Assembly (NCBI GenBank): GCA_000469685.2
Contig: LS997567.1
Location: 3,230,163-3,294,162, forward strand
From: Haemonchus contortus
Lineage: Eukaryota; Nematoda; Chromadorea; Rhabditida; Trichostrongylidae
Reading direction: 5' to 3'
DNA length: 64,000 nt
Position numbers and translations under genes: made by a program. Shown here piece after piece: positions 48,801 to 58,200 of the stretch (its first letter is position 1; each line of letters opens with the position of its first letter). Under the pieces are notes generated by a model. It saw nothing but the letters and a program-made list of their open reading frames with translations, ran no database searches and was not told the origin of the DNA.

Positions 48801-51800
48801 ACCCACCTCATCCACAATCGCACATCCAGGCGGATACCGCCCACAAGTACACTGACATGTACAATTAACACGAGGAGGATTGTTTTCTATGAGCTTCACT
48901 AATACCTGAAAAAAGTTGACACCTTTGACTAACCGCTGTGTGAAGGGTCAGGCCAAGAAATAAAAAAGGCTGAGCAAGATTTAACAACTCCAAAAGGGCA
49001 TTACCTCTCTTGGTATTGTTACCATATCCGTCATAGGTGTAATAGGATTCAGAGATGGCGTTAATAAAAGCGAAGTGGCTGGTGCTGGTGCCAAGATCGG
49101 TGGCTGAAACTCTCCTCCATGAAAACCTATTCCGTGGCCCTGAGAAAATCAGAGCTCAAAAGATTAATGTTAGGATAGAAAAACCAGTGTAGAGTATCGT
49201 CACACAATTCAGGCTTACCTGCAAGATGACAATGAAACTAAGCGACTATCCTACATGTAACCACCTTATCCTACGCAAACCGGCCTCTCAAAAGCCAGAA
49301 CTTATCTCATGCTACTTCCTATTCAACCCCAAAATCACGCTTTCAATATACTGCGCATGACAAACAGTGTAAAAATGGACTCCTCGCCTGTTTCTCCTTA
49401 TGATCACTCTATCCTTAAATGCTAACATTTCATCGTCCAATATCCCCCATAGACCATAAAATTCTGAATACAATAACGAGCACGCTCTTCCCAAAATAAC
49501 ACTTAACCAGAGCTTTTTGGAGTTCGTACAACTCAAAAGGAAAGCGGCCTGAATACCCTTCTATGAAAAGAAGGAAGCGACATTTCAATCGGTTAGAATA
49601 CTTGAAGCCATTCGAAGCTATTCCAGTGAAGAAAAATGTTGCCACCAAACAAAGCCCCCTGGCACGCCCCTCAACGCCACCACAGCCGTACAAATCAAAA
49701 ACTATCTGCTTCATTTACACTCGGACATTACTTCTAAACACTACACTAACCCTCCCCCCTTCCAGCACCCGAGAGATCCTTTGGAAATAGCGCATCTTTA
49801 CATCACCAACATTTATCAATCGCCCTGTAATACTACCTAGGCTTCTATCATTGGTCGTCACACGTCAGCTTTAGAATGAATACTTTGAAAATCAATAAAA
49901 TCGGATAACGAAAGATTTTAGCAATCTTTACCTGATTTAAGGCAGGAGCAATCGGTGCTGGAACGGGTGCAGCTACAGGCGCAGCGTTAACTATATGAGC
50001 GGCAACTTGTTGAGCGACAGCAGCAGCGATCTGATATTCAGATGATATCAAAACCATAACCAAATACGTACGAAAATTTGGAAAAAACCCAAAATGCATG
50101 TCAGTAGCAATGAAACCGAGAAACCGATAAATAATCATCGAAGTACCTGATGCTGATTGATCGCTGCCTGAACTTGTACTTGTGCTGCAGCTGCAGCCGC
50201 TAATTGAGCTTGCGCCATAAACGACGGGTCGACGGGATTGCTCGCAGGCATCACCAGTAGACCTAAACAGTAGTGCTTGAGCATCATCGGAAAAGCTTAG
50301 CAAACAAGAATTCTTGAATTCGAGACCAAATTCAAGTAAACTACAAAAGAACTCCTGAAATATGTACCTGATTCTACGGCCGGTGGTATGAAACCACTGC
50401 TGCTCATCGTGGTAGCCGGATCAACATCCATCGTTGGAGCAGCCGTTGTTGTAGAGCTAACGTCAGCCAAAGACTGGGCCACTAAATAAGTGCACTGCTA
50501 TAATCTAGTGACATTTGGGCTATTATTAGACATCAAAGACGTCTCAGCAAAAAAATGCTGCAACTGATAGCGGCCAGACATAAAATATATCGTAAGAGAC
50601 TTCAGAATACTACCCCTACGCGCCTACTCAAGCTTGTCAGCATTGGTCGATTATGATTGGTTATTTGACTGAGCAACCAATAAGGCGGCCCCAACCCAGG
50701 TCCCTAGCTCAAAATTCATAACAAACAGGGTGGTTTTTATTCGGGAGTTCACTCGAGAAGTGCTATTATGTATGAACACATTGGAAGATCACGACAGCTG
50801 TATATTTACTGGAACAATCGATAAAATAACATATGACCAGATAGTAACAGACATACCTGCAGTTGAACCAGCTTCTAATAATGGAGGCACAACAATAGGT
50901 ACAGTTGTGTGTTCTGGAGGTCTGAAAAAAAGTTTGGAACATGAAGATGTTTTTTGGAAACCCTGTCATCGCAGTGATGGTAGAAATAAAGACTGATAAC
51001 TAGAACTTACGGATTGAGAGTATACAGCTCTTCAGTAGACCTCATAACAGGTTGCACTTCTTCAAGTCTGGTCTCGTTTTTACTGGGATCGTTTTGTGGG
51101 TTTAGTTCTTGTGTCTGTGCTGAACGCTGACGCATTCGTTCCATTACATCTGAATCGTTTTGCGTATCATCGTCGTCGATATTTTCAGCTCGTGCCATTG
51201 CATCTGCCATTCGACGTTCGCGATTCTCTTCTACACGTTGCTTCTTCTCTAATCGAGCCTCGTCAGACATTATCCATTCCTTCTTCATGCCAACCTGAGA
51301 ATTATTCCGCATTGTGTACTCAACAGCCTAATTTCGAAAGGTAGTTGGGAAATAATTAATTATCGAAAAACAAAGACTGAAAACGATATTTACTAGTAGC
51401 AGCAATGCTTTAGACGGTAAACGACAAAGGGATCGATCATGGTATACCCTAAAACTCTAAGGACAAGAGCGGTCTGATTTTACAGTTCTACATCGTCAAT
51501 ACCATGCAGATCCATCGCGAAGAATCATTCTTAAGCTGTAGACTAACTTCATAAGATCTAAGGGAGGGGGGGGGGATGACGGGACGGGACCAGGGTCGAT
51601 GTAGAAAATGGAAAAAATAAACCGCTCTCATTTATGAAATTCAGGGTACCTGGAGGATCAACGAGTTTGAACGCCCGAACAAGGATAACGGAATGATGAA
51701 GATGTAAGGGATTTACAAAGTAGGTAATTGCAACAGTACAAGAACGAGATCACTGAGTACATGTTTCCTAATCTAAAAAGATAGCCGATGATAACGAAAC

Positions 51801-54326
51801 TTAGTCCGCAAAAACCCTGACTATATTTGAAAGTTCTCAATAAAAATGACAAAATGTTGGAGCCGCGGAAGCTTTGAGTTCAAAAATACAGCATAAATTC
51901 GATTAAGGCTTCACTCTTCACGCTCAATCGTGATTCGGAACACTAAAATCCTAATAGTTTTTTTTGTTTTTGAGAAAAGTGCGTAAAAATACGTACCAAC
52001 TTATGAACATACATGAAGAACCAAGTAAATGAAAGTACGTTAAAAACAGCTTACGTCAAAACACTTGGCCAGGCGACATCGTTGACAGAATCGTCGCGAA
52101 ACAACGTTTATTTCACACTGTTCATTGAACGGACATCGAATCTCTCTTTCCTAAATATCGACATTATGTAAGAATAATAATAAAAGTAATGGTGATATAC
52201 AATGATATCCAAAAACCGATCGAACCAATTACCTTATTGGCATTTCGGCGAAAAAACGCTTTACATGATTCACATGTGATCACGTTAAAGTTGTAGCTGA
52301 ATGCCTTGTCCCCACAAACTCGGCAGATCTAAAAAATAAAAAAGGACTAAGCGATATATTTAATCAATAAATCTGATCTCTGATCTTTGCCAAGCACCTG
52401 ATAAAGAACAGAGCAATGAAACCATGCAAACCTTGTTTGCCGTCCTTTTCTCGCCACCACCACTAGAAGCCGTGTTTGTTCGTTTTCGATTCACCGGCTT
52501 CTCGGCACTTGAGTCGAAACCTGAATCAATATTTTCCAAACCATTCAGAAGAAAATATTCATTCATAGTGCATGCTCATTTACCAGTCATCAACAATCGC
52601 CTGAAGAGCAACGCTCCTGTACAACGCCAGTGTTTCCCATCTAACCGCCCAAAAAAAGCGTGCAAAGTACGTTACTGGCCAGACGCCGTCATAAATTGCG
52701 TCTCGCTCGGTGAAAAGTCCCTGTGTCTACGAGAGATAGAGAGAAAACTTCACTGAGACACACAAACACCCAGCGCATTGATAACCTCTACGTGCTATCA
52801 ATTCATGATAATGGACAACACGACTGATGAAGAGATAGGAAACCAGGTAATCTTTAAAGAGGCGATGATCGCTCCCCGGACCGGTTCATCACACCTCTAC
52901 GGCCGCGCCAATCGACCCAACAACGCGACGGTCACCATCCGCCGATAACGGATCGGTTCCTTTGGTCGATTCCGTAGCAGCGCGATTTACAGGCAGGCCC
53001 ATAAACTCCCACGATCTCCACCTCCCAAAGTCCTCAAAAAGAGATTGGAAGTAGTAATTCAGCTATCCCTCTAGCTAATGTCTTTGGTGACATCTCGGGG
53101 CTTTTGCAAACCTGTACGTGCGTTTAGCGCTGAAGCATGAGCAACGTAGCCAGCAAAGAAAGCTCAGAAAAGCCTATCGAAATTTTGCCAATACAAAAAA
53201 CCCAATTGAAGCTTGTAAACAAAAACAACAGTAACATTAAGTGACTATAAAGATCACCCTGACACCCACAGTACTTCATACATACCCAGAGTACCTGCGC
53301 CCAAAACAAGTTCCATCTACCTACATCACTCAATAGCTGGGTTGCAAATGTTGTGCCGTGTATCAGGCATAAAAAACCTGTTTTTGCAGGCCGATATGAC
53401 GTCAGTGGTACTGCACAGTCTACCAAAATGAACTCTAACTGTTACCCATATCGAAGTTGGAGCTTAAATCGAAATTTCAGCAGGAAAAAGTGACATTCGG
53501 AAGAGATTTCAACTCTAGCCGAGAGGAATAGTAAGTTCCATATGACTTTGACATCCGTTCGACATTCGGTCGAACTGAAAGGAAGAGCCTACACCGTCCA
53601 TACAAGACGATTACTTTACAGTCGATAGATCCACAAACTGGCACCATCACAGCTACTTCTCTACCCAGCTCACGATTCGGCGAGAACTTCCCTTTCACCC
53701 CCTCAAGATCAAACCTCGTGAATAAGTGGGGTATACTGCCAGAAAGCTCCCCGTTTCAGCAAAACCTTTTGCACGGGATACGTACAGTAACCGGTAGCGC
53801 TAACACTTGGCGAGCAAAAATAACTGTTGCCGAAAATAGATTTCCTTCTTCATTGGGAGAGATACGATACGACACGGGACGACCGAAAGCGTATCGTGTG
53901 ATCGAGCGCTGTTCTCAAGACCAACAGCGTGTGAAAAAAAAAACTTGAGACACTTGCTGGCATCGAAACCCCGAGCATTCGAGCAGAAAACTTTTGAAAA
54001 TCTTTCTATTTCAACTACAGAATGAGAACATAGGCCAAAACTGACAATAAGTCACCCCACCAATCGAAATGAAAGAAATATGACAGTAAGACGGCTAGTG
54101 ATGGCGTTTTTGGGTGACCTATAGGACACGCTTTCGGCTACCAAAATGATACAAACAATAAAAACAAAATATTGTTAAAGTAATAAAAGGCGTAACAGCA
54201 AGAAAATACATTAAAATGTCTAACCGGGAGATGTAGATCGACCGGGAGGAGAAATACCAAGACCAACGGGCGGCGAATGAGGATTCGAGTCGCTTCCGTT
54301 CAGATATCTTATCCCCTCCGAGATTC
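42650..54326 (-). CDS. nhr-48: Nuclear hormone receptor, DAF-12/NHR-8/NHR-48 group (17 exons, 5' end missing)
   Basis: A ligand-regulated transcription factor expected to bind DNA in the nucleus. Seventeen exons on the minus strand give about 655 residues without the first exon; the phases are consistent at every junction used. Order: Pro/Ser-rich N-terminus, two C4 zinc fingers (52055-52328), a charged extension beginning [18 protein letters not shown], an Ala/Gln/Pro-rich hinge, a Cys-rich hinge exon, then a ligand-binding domain ending in LLHEFLE, which fits the AF-2 core pattern. The P-box CESCKAFF and the fingers place it with DAF-12, NHR-8, NHR-48 and insect DHR96. Residues KAFSYNFN in finger 1 and the post-finger extension look like NHR-48 rather than DAF-12 from my knowledge of the family, so the symbol is an inference; group membership is secure. 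The helix 9 to last-exon junction and the first exon are unresolved. Confidence 0.9.
42906..43160 (-). repeat. Inverted repeat, copy 1 (contains putative helix-9 exon)
   Basis: About 255 bp that align in opposite orientation to 45437-45702, through 'gcagaatgcagcagcaagta', 'cgacagccgcgtgcggcgga' and 'aaaaccgttcct'. The minus strand holds the exon-like frame at 42977-43052. Confidence 0.85.
42977..43052 (-). CDS. Putative nuclear receptor exon: ligand-binding domain, helix 9
   Basis: It reads [20 protein letters not shown] then FMEAY, which fits helix 9 of the DAF-12 group (N-D, E, R and F-M in the expected order). It starts in phase 0, as the previous exon requires. Weak points: the acceptor (ACAGTAG) has no pyrimidine tract, the donor is G|GTCCGC, and it lies inside a repeat with an inverted degenerate copy at 45437-45702. 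Its end phase fits only the shorter version of the last exon, starting at 42801. Confidence 0.5.
43168..43250 (-). repeat. tRNA-like SINE, body fragment
   Basis: On the minus strand, 'ttaattggagccagatttgt' and 'gtacattggctg' match the SINE body. It abuts the repeat holding the putative helix-9 exon. Confidence 0.6.
43913..44000 (-). CDS. Nuclear receptor exon: ligand-binding domain, helix 7/8
   Basis: Acceptor TGGTACCAG, donor AGCTCG|GTGAGA, 88 bases. It reads [20 protein letters not shown] then LLIVLILSS, which corresponds to the hydrophobic helix 8 of the group. It starts with one base, fitting the two left by the preceding exon. Confidence 0.83.
44068..44240 (+). repeat. tRNA-like SINE, body fragment
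   Basis: 'gataccagacggtctaggag' to 'cagacgggatcgatcaacgc': the 3' two thirds of the family without the tRNA head. It lies in a receptor intron just upstream of the helix 7/8 exon. Confidence 0.75.
44516..44633 (-). CDS. Nuclear receptor exon: ligand-binding domain, helix 4/5
   Basis: Acceptor GTTTCCAG, donor CATAAG|GTAGGT, 118 bases. Joined to the previous exon it reads [22 protein letters not shown], aligning with the helix 4/5 and beta-turn YD-P region of nuclear receptors. The rest, [12 protein letters not shown], leads into helix 6/7. Confidence 0.88.
44852..45091. mobile_element. piggyBac-type MITE in a receptor intron
   Basis: Perfect 14-bp terminal inverted repeats CCCTTTGACGACAA / TTGTCGTCAAAGGG, flanked by TTAA on both sides (44848-44851 and 45092-45095). 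Two internal copies of the 16-bp palindrome CACCCACCGGTGGGTG lie at about 44869 and 45007. TTAA duplication and CCC(T)-type ends are the piggyBac signature. At 240 bp it is non-coding and depends on a transposase elsewhere. It lies in the intron between the helix 3 and helix 4/5 exons. Confidence 0.9.
45437..45702 (+). repeat. Inverted repeat, copy 2
   Basis: Degenerate partner of 42906-43160 on the plus strand. The exon-like frame is broken by stop codons here, while flanking GC-rich non-exon sequence is better conserved. Confidence 0.85.
46190..46323 (-). CDS. Nuclear receptor exon: ligand-binding domain, helix 3 and signature
   Basis: Acceptor CATTTCTTCTAG, donor AGAA|GTGAGT, 134 bases. 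It contains [20 protein letters not shown] and [14 protein letters not shown], matching helix 3 and the F-x-x-L-x-x-x-D-x-x-x-L-x-[KR] signature of the family (here [14 protein letters not shown]). The helix-3 lysine/arginine that helps clamp coactivators is present. Confidence 0.93.
46539..46641 (-). CDS. Nuclear receptor exon: ligand-binding domain, helix 1 region
   Basis: Acceptor GAAATTTCAG, donor GATCG|GTATGC, 103 bases. It includes [20 protein letters not shown], which fits the opening helix of a nuclear receptor ligand-binding domain. The end phase matches the next exon to give ...TADR-SRHDD. Confidence 0.88.
46771..46883 (-). repeat. tRNA-like sequence with B box
   Basis: On the minus strand, ends ACCTCGGA and TCCGAGGT pair and a perfect B box GGTTCGAACCC lies near the 3' end. 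At about 113 bases it is longer than a normal tRNA and I cannot fold a clean D arm and anticodon arm, so a tRNA-derived repeat is more likely than a working tRNA gene. Confidence 0.35.
48803..48905 (-). CDS. Nuclear receptor exon: cysteine-rich hinge motif
   Basis: Acceptor TTTTTTCAG. Two overlapping donors are possible: GAG|GTGGGT (phase 0, ending at 48807) or GTGG|GTAATG (phase 1, ending at 48803). Only the second fits the next exon. It reads [13 protein letters not shown] then [15 protein letters not shown]. Five cysteines fall within 15 residues, C-X-C-X-C-X-C-X6-C, which could bind a metal. This is outside the normal zinc fingers. Confidence 0.88.
49005..49139 (-). CDS. Nuclear receptor exon: Gly/Pro-rich hinge before the ligand-binding domain
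   Basis: Acceptor TTTTCTCAG, donor AGAGAG|GTAATG, 45 codons in phase 0. It begins [20 protein letters not shown] and ends near TDMVTIPRE. No known motif. Both splice sites are strong and the phase is preserved on both sides. Confidence 0.9.
49932..50030 (-). CDS. Nuclear receptor exon: Ala/Pro/Val-rich hinge
   Basis: Acceptor TGAATATCAG, donor AATCAG|GTAAAG, exactly 33 codons in phase 0. It reads [20 protein letters not shown] and then alternating [11 protein letters not shown]. It continues the alanine-rich helix of the previous exon and then becomes a proline-rich linker. Confidence 0.9.
50147..50262 (-). CDS. Nuclear receptor exon: Ala/Gln-rich hinge
   Basis: Acceptor CTGTTTAG, donor CATCAG|GTACTT, 116 bases, ending in phase 0. 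It contains [15 protein letters not shown] followed by six consecutive alanines and Gln/Val repeats, ending NQHQ. Such tracts often mediate coregulator contacts, but no specific partner can be read from the sequence. Confidence 0.9.
50368..50481 (-). CDS. Nuclear receptor exon: Ser/Thr/Ala-rich hinge
   Basis: Acceptor ACTTATTTAG, donor TCAG|GTACAT, 114 bases. It reads [20 protein letters not shown] and then a Ser/Pro-rich stretch. Phases match the exons on both sides. Low-complexity linker, probably disordered. Confidence 0.88.
50857..50921 (-). CDS. Nuclear receptor exon: short Pro/Val-rich hinge
   Basis: Acceptor TTTTTTTCAG, donor ACTGCAG|GTATGT, 65 bases, starting with one base and ending with one. 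It reads [20 protein letters not shown]. The phase joins cleanly on both sides. No domain is recognised; it looks like a flexible linker. Confidence 0.88.
51011..51294 (-). CDS. Nuclear receptor exon: C-terminal extension of the DNA-binding domain and charged hinge
   Basis: Acceptor ATTCTCAG, donor AATCC|GTAAGT, 284 bases. It begins [20 protein letters not shown] and continues as a highly charged, helix-prone segment rich in E, R, K and M, then an acidic [11 protein letters not shown] run. The GMKKEWIM start is a hallmark of the DAF-12/NHR-48 group. The charged helix probably packs beside DNA or acts as a basic localisation signal; that is inference. Confidence 0.95.
52055..52150 (-). CDS. 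Nuclear receptor exon: DNA-binding zinc finger 2
   Basis: Acceptor GATATTTAG, donor TTTGAC|GTAAGC, 32 codons in phase 0. Cysteines at exon positions 6, 12, 22 and 25 give the canonical C-X5-C-X9-C-X2-C spacing, within [16 protein letters not shown]. It follows finger 1 after a short 82-base intron. Confidence 0.97.
52233..52328 (-). CDS. Nuclear receptor exon: DNA-binding zinc finger 1
   Basis: Acceptor TATTTTTTAG, donor AATAAG|GTAATTG, exactly 32 codons in phase 0. It reads [20 protein letters not shown] then [12 protein letters not shown]. The four zinc-binding cysteines are at exon positions 2, 5, 19 and 22. The P-box CESCKA, which sets half-site choice, is the one seen in DAF-12/NHR-8/NHR-48 and insect DHR96. 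Confidence 0.97.
52432..52520 (-). CDS. Nuclear receptor exon: basic segment before the DNA-binding domain
   Basis: Acceptor TTGATTCAG; donor AACAAG|GTTTGC, a weaker donor. It reads [20 protein letters not shown], then a Gly-rich EKRTANK that runs directly into the first finger. The basic KRKR-type stretch could act in nuclear import. The same frame stays open upstream to an ATG at 52566, so an alternative start for a shorter isoform, as other nematode receptors of this group have, is possible but not shown. Confidence 0.8.
52567..54224. other. Receptor intron
   Basis: Between the N-terminal exon and the basic exon. I see no convincing additional exon; the minus-strand frame at 53477-53698 is unsupported by phase. 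It may contain an internal promoter for a shorter isoform. Confidence 0.5.
54225..54326 (-). CDS. Nuclear receptor exon: N-terminal Pro/Ser-rich segment
   Basis: Acceptor GTTACAG precedes it and a CCCG|GTTAGA donor follows. It reads [20 protein letters not shown] and then a Gly/Ser/Pro-rich tail. It ends with one base that joins the two leading bases of the next exon to make glycine. It begins with two bases, so an upstream exon ending in phase 1 is needed; I did not find it with confidence. A 28-base candidate at about 56751-56778 fits the phase but is weak. This is a disordered A/B-domain segment with no catalytic motif. Confidence 0.75.
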
Positions 54327-55017
54327 CTGTAACAAAGTTATTATCATTGTAAACATTGGAACCACACAACTTGATGAATACAGTTCTGATAGAAGAATCG
54401 ATCAAAATCGCATCGATAGGGCATTGAGAATCCATCAGACTGCTGTATTAGTAGCAAAAAACCCGTGCCTTGCCTTACCTTGATTGATTAAGAAAGAACA
54501 TTATTATGACTACAGGACGAGTTGCCCAGTTCTTATACAAGTATAAGAACAACGGAATGTTCAGATGATGAAGAGCAAACTAGTGCGAGTACGTCTTTGA
54601 AAATCCTAGATGTGTTGCGAAAGCCTGATAATGAGACATGCTAAAAACTTGAAATCAGACAGGAGAAAAATTACGGTATGGCGCCGATTAAGCCGACTAT
54701 AAACCACAATCAGAAAGGATAGGAATCACAGTGCAGAAATCTCACAAATCTTGGAAATCAAACGGGAGGGGGTGGAACTCTCGTTTCAAAAGGACTAGCG
54801 ACGCAGCTTCGCAGTGCATTATTGCGCAGAATGGTAAGAGCTTTTAGTACCAATTTTAGCCCCTAATTTCGAAACCTCGTATCAAAAATTAGGTCCCAAC
54901 GAGTGTCCTGGGATGCCCACTTCCAATGAGCGCAACAGTAATTCTTACGGGGTTACAGTAGCATAACCTACATAGGGATGGCATACCTTCCAATGTACAA
55001 GACTTCAAAAAACCAAA

Positions 55018-55220
55018 TCAATCAGGTAGGACCAAGTCTTGAACTGACCGAAGCTCATCGTCTAAGTGAGTTCTTCGGTATAACTGCTCTCGTTGGGCGT
55101 CGGTATCCGCTCCGATTCGTCCAGCTTTGACGACGTCTTCGCAATATTTACACAGCTCAGACAGAATCGATGAGCTGACGTCGTATGAATAGCAAAGCGT
55201 GGCAAAGCGTACAGATCCGT
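55018..55220 (-). CDS. Putative 3'-terminal coding exon of an unrecognised gene
   Basis: An open frame of about 65 codons ends in TGA at 55018-55020. It includes YDVSSSILSELCKYCEDVVK and DAQREQLYRRTHLDDELRSV, a charged helical C-terminus with no domain I recognise. A pyrimidine-rich TTCTTTTTCAG lies just upstream, but in this frame the splice must be at the AAG five bases further on, because a TAA follows the stronger site. If the stronger site is used, a different 53-codon frame is read. If real, it may be the last exon of a gene lying upstream of the receptor. Confidence 0.4.
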
Positions 55221-55225
55221 CTTAA

Positions 55226-58200
55226 CTGAAAAAGAATAAAAACAAATACTAATGAATGAATAGGCATCGTATGAATAATGTCTGAATAAGACACTTTGGA
55301 ACGTTAGTGCGCTCGAGAAGAAATTCTACATGTTATAATCATCACAATATCACGCATAGCACAGTGCCGTACTATGGCGTAAACTGAAATTACGCTTCGA
55401 TGAGAACACTAAGATGATGGATGAGAATCTGGGGATAAGGTTACCCTGAGAAATGCTCAAAGTATAGGATGCACAAAATAAAATAAATTTGAAATAGCGC
55501 CAAAAGCAATTCAAAATCAATTGAAAAAATCAGCTAAGGGCCACCTCTAACACCAACGACCATCAAGCAATAGAGAATCAGAAGAAAAATGTTTTTGAAT
55601 TTGATACTTAAAAGGATAACCGCTAAAAAACACTAAAAATTTCTATGGATCATCTTTGGGGCAAGTCTCGCCCAAAGTATGGAGTACCAATCTTCGAGCC
55701 AGTTGAAATTTTGGCTCCCAACTTCTTTTCTAGGTAGAACCAAGTATCAAAGTATCACATCATATCTTTTCTAGGTAGTGCCAAGTATCAAAGTATCACA
55801 CCATAAATAATAATTGAAAATTGTTAAAACACAGCCGAGAAAGTGACAAGCATGACCGCTACGTTTGTAGCAACCAGTCACCTGAACTAAACTCAAACCT
55901 GTATTCCGTAAATGAGTAAATCCTTAGTCAAACTGTGGGATTTATGAACAAGTTTGTTTAAAAGATAGCTTCAATGAAATCAGTAAAAATGTAAGACGAC
56001 AAGCCTTCCGCGGAAGCAGAATGAATACAGCCCAAGAGGTTGCAACCCCTTTCTGAGTATGGTCAAGGAATTAGGAATTATGAAGGCATATTCAATCCTG
56101 AAGTGGCTTCTATCAAAACGGATCACCTCCTAGACAGGTATAAGGCATTTATTAAAAATGGAAAGCCTACTTAAAATGTTTTTTTTAAGAAAAGCAGGGG
56201 TAATATTAAGTCGAGTCCCATCAACTGTGTTAGTATATAATGCTTAAATGACAATACAACCACATTTACAATCAGAAAAATAAAGTTTAGAAGAAAGCGA
56301 CAGGTAAGAGTACTCCCATAGTTGCCTATCTTTCCTATAGATCATCCCCGAAAAGGAATATGAAAATACATCAGCACTACTCTTTCAACATTGTGGACGA
56401 GTTTCGCGTACATCCACAGAGATGTGGACAGGATCAAAAGAGATCAAAAAGTCAAATGTGATTGATCGACCGCAACATTTGGCGAAAGGCCAAAATCAAA
56501 ATCGATACTCCAACAAGGGAATAAGACACAATTATGCCTAGTCTTCAGCCTCATCTGAAAGGTTTGCTGCCATTCTAAAGCAACCTGATAATATGAAAAT
56601 GATTCCCAAATCAATTATCAGAGGTCATCGATCCACATTATCTTCTACAATCAACTACAGAATAAAAAATCTAGGCACAAATCCACAAATCAAGACTTAG
56701 ATACAATATAATTACTGTCAGTAGGAGATACGAAAAATCCTTATAGAATACCTGATGAGGCACCATCTCCATCAATTCCCTAGCTTCAATAAGAGGGAAA
56801 ATAATACCAACAAAAAAGTTGTAGTAGTAACCAATGATAGTATGATTTAAATGATGATATCCCTTAGAAAGCAAAACAGCTAGAATACGTGAACTCGTCT
56901 AGACCTCTGCTCATCTAAGTCGATCTCTTGTTGCCCTGGTACCGAATTCTATCCAAAAATTACGTAAAATTATTTTAATTCACTGGTTGAGGATGATTTT
57001 GCGATTCTCCTGATACAGTAATTTTCAAAAACTTCGTCTGAACATTAAAAAACAAACATACGAGTAATTCCTGGTCATTCCAGATGGTGTAAATAAAGAT
57101 AGGGCAACAGATTGCGATCAAGATCAAGGTCGTGCAAAGAAAGAAAGCCAAGTGACAACATGATATCATTTTTATTTACTAGGGAACTTCGTTCCAACGA
57201 GTTTCGAAAAGAATTTCAGTTCCAATGTGAGTGTTTGATTTTGGGCAAACAACTCAAGAAAACAGCGGCAGACAATACAAAATTCCACACCAAACATGTA
57301 ACCACGCCCATTCTCCGTCCGTTTCAAAAAGCCTGAATGGTATTGCAAAAGGGAAAATGTTGTTGTTGCACCCAGCCCCGTCCCACCCTTCGCTACCCCC
57401 TAAGACCAGCCCCATCTCCGTCCGTCCGTCTGTACGTCCAATGAGGTCATCACGGGGTCGGACACTCTCATCACCTACACACCCCCGTTACAACTCCTCG
57501 CTCTAGCGAAATATACGCGTAGTGAAACAAACGGCATGGAATCGATCAATAAAACGACTGCTGGCAGTCTGCCAACGCGAATTCACGTGAAAAAGAAACC
57601 GACTGAAACGCAAACAAATGTTAAGCAAAGCAAATAGATGGCATATACGCGCCTAGGGATCAATAAATGGGGGATTCATTCCGAGGGTCCTTCCTTGACT
57701 TGATAAAATAACTGCAGTAATATCAAATTCTAGCAAAACATAAAGCAAATTCAACCGGAAAAGTCGATAAATCGAAAGAAAAACGGGGTTCTGGGGAACC
57801 CAGCAAAGCACACACTACTAAAAAAGTAATACCGTACCGATCTAAAGAATGCTGCGGAAAAACACGAGTTTTCAGCTAGCTTTTGCATTGTAGTACCTAT
57901 GAGAAAACACAAAACAAAAACGAACGAGGAAAAACAGCTAAAATTGACAAACTAAAAATATGAAATTTTGCAAATTACAAATCCATAAAATGTTACCAAA
58001 ACTGATATATGTGAATGTTTAGGTGGTAGGAAATAACTATTAAGAGATCAAACAACTTGTTGTTTCCATAAACACAATCACAAGATAGCAAATAAATGAA
58101 GAGCGACCGGATTTTCTAGCCGAACATTGAGTTGATGAGGGTGAGCGCGACCGCGACGCGACCGCATCGCGTCCTTGACAAGTCGTTTGGATCGGGTTCT

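Noticed and set aside
42650..54326. Identity as DAF-12 itself
   Set aside because: The fingers and the post-finger extension differ from DAF-12 at positions I expect to be conserved (KAFSYNF, and the EARLEKK-type extension); NHR-48 fits better. Alignment would settle it.
56751..56778. 28-base microexon as the exon upstream of 54326
   Set aside because: The phase fits, but the acceptor is poor and so short an exon can arise by chance.
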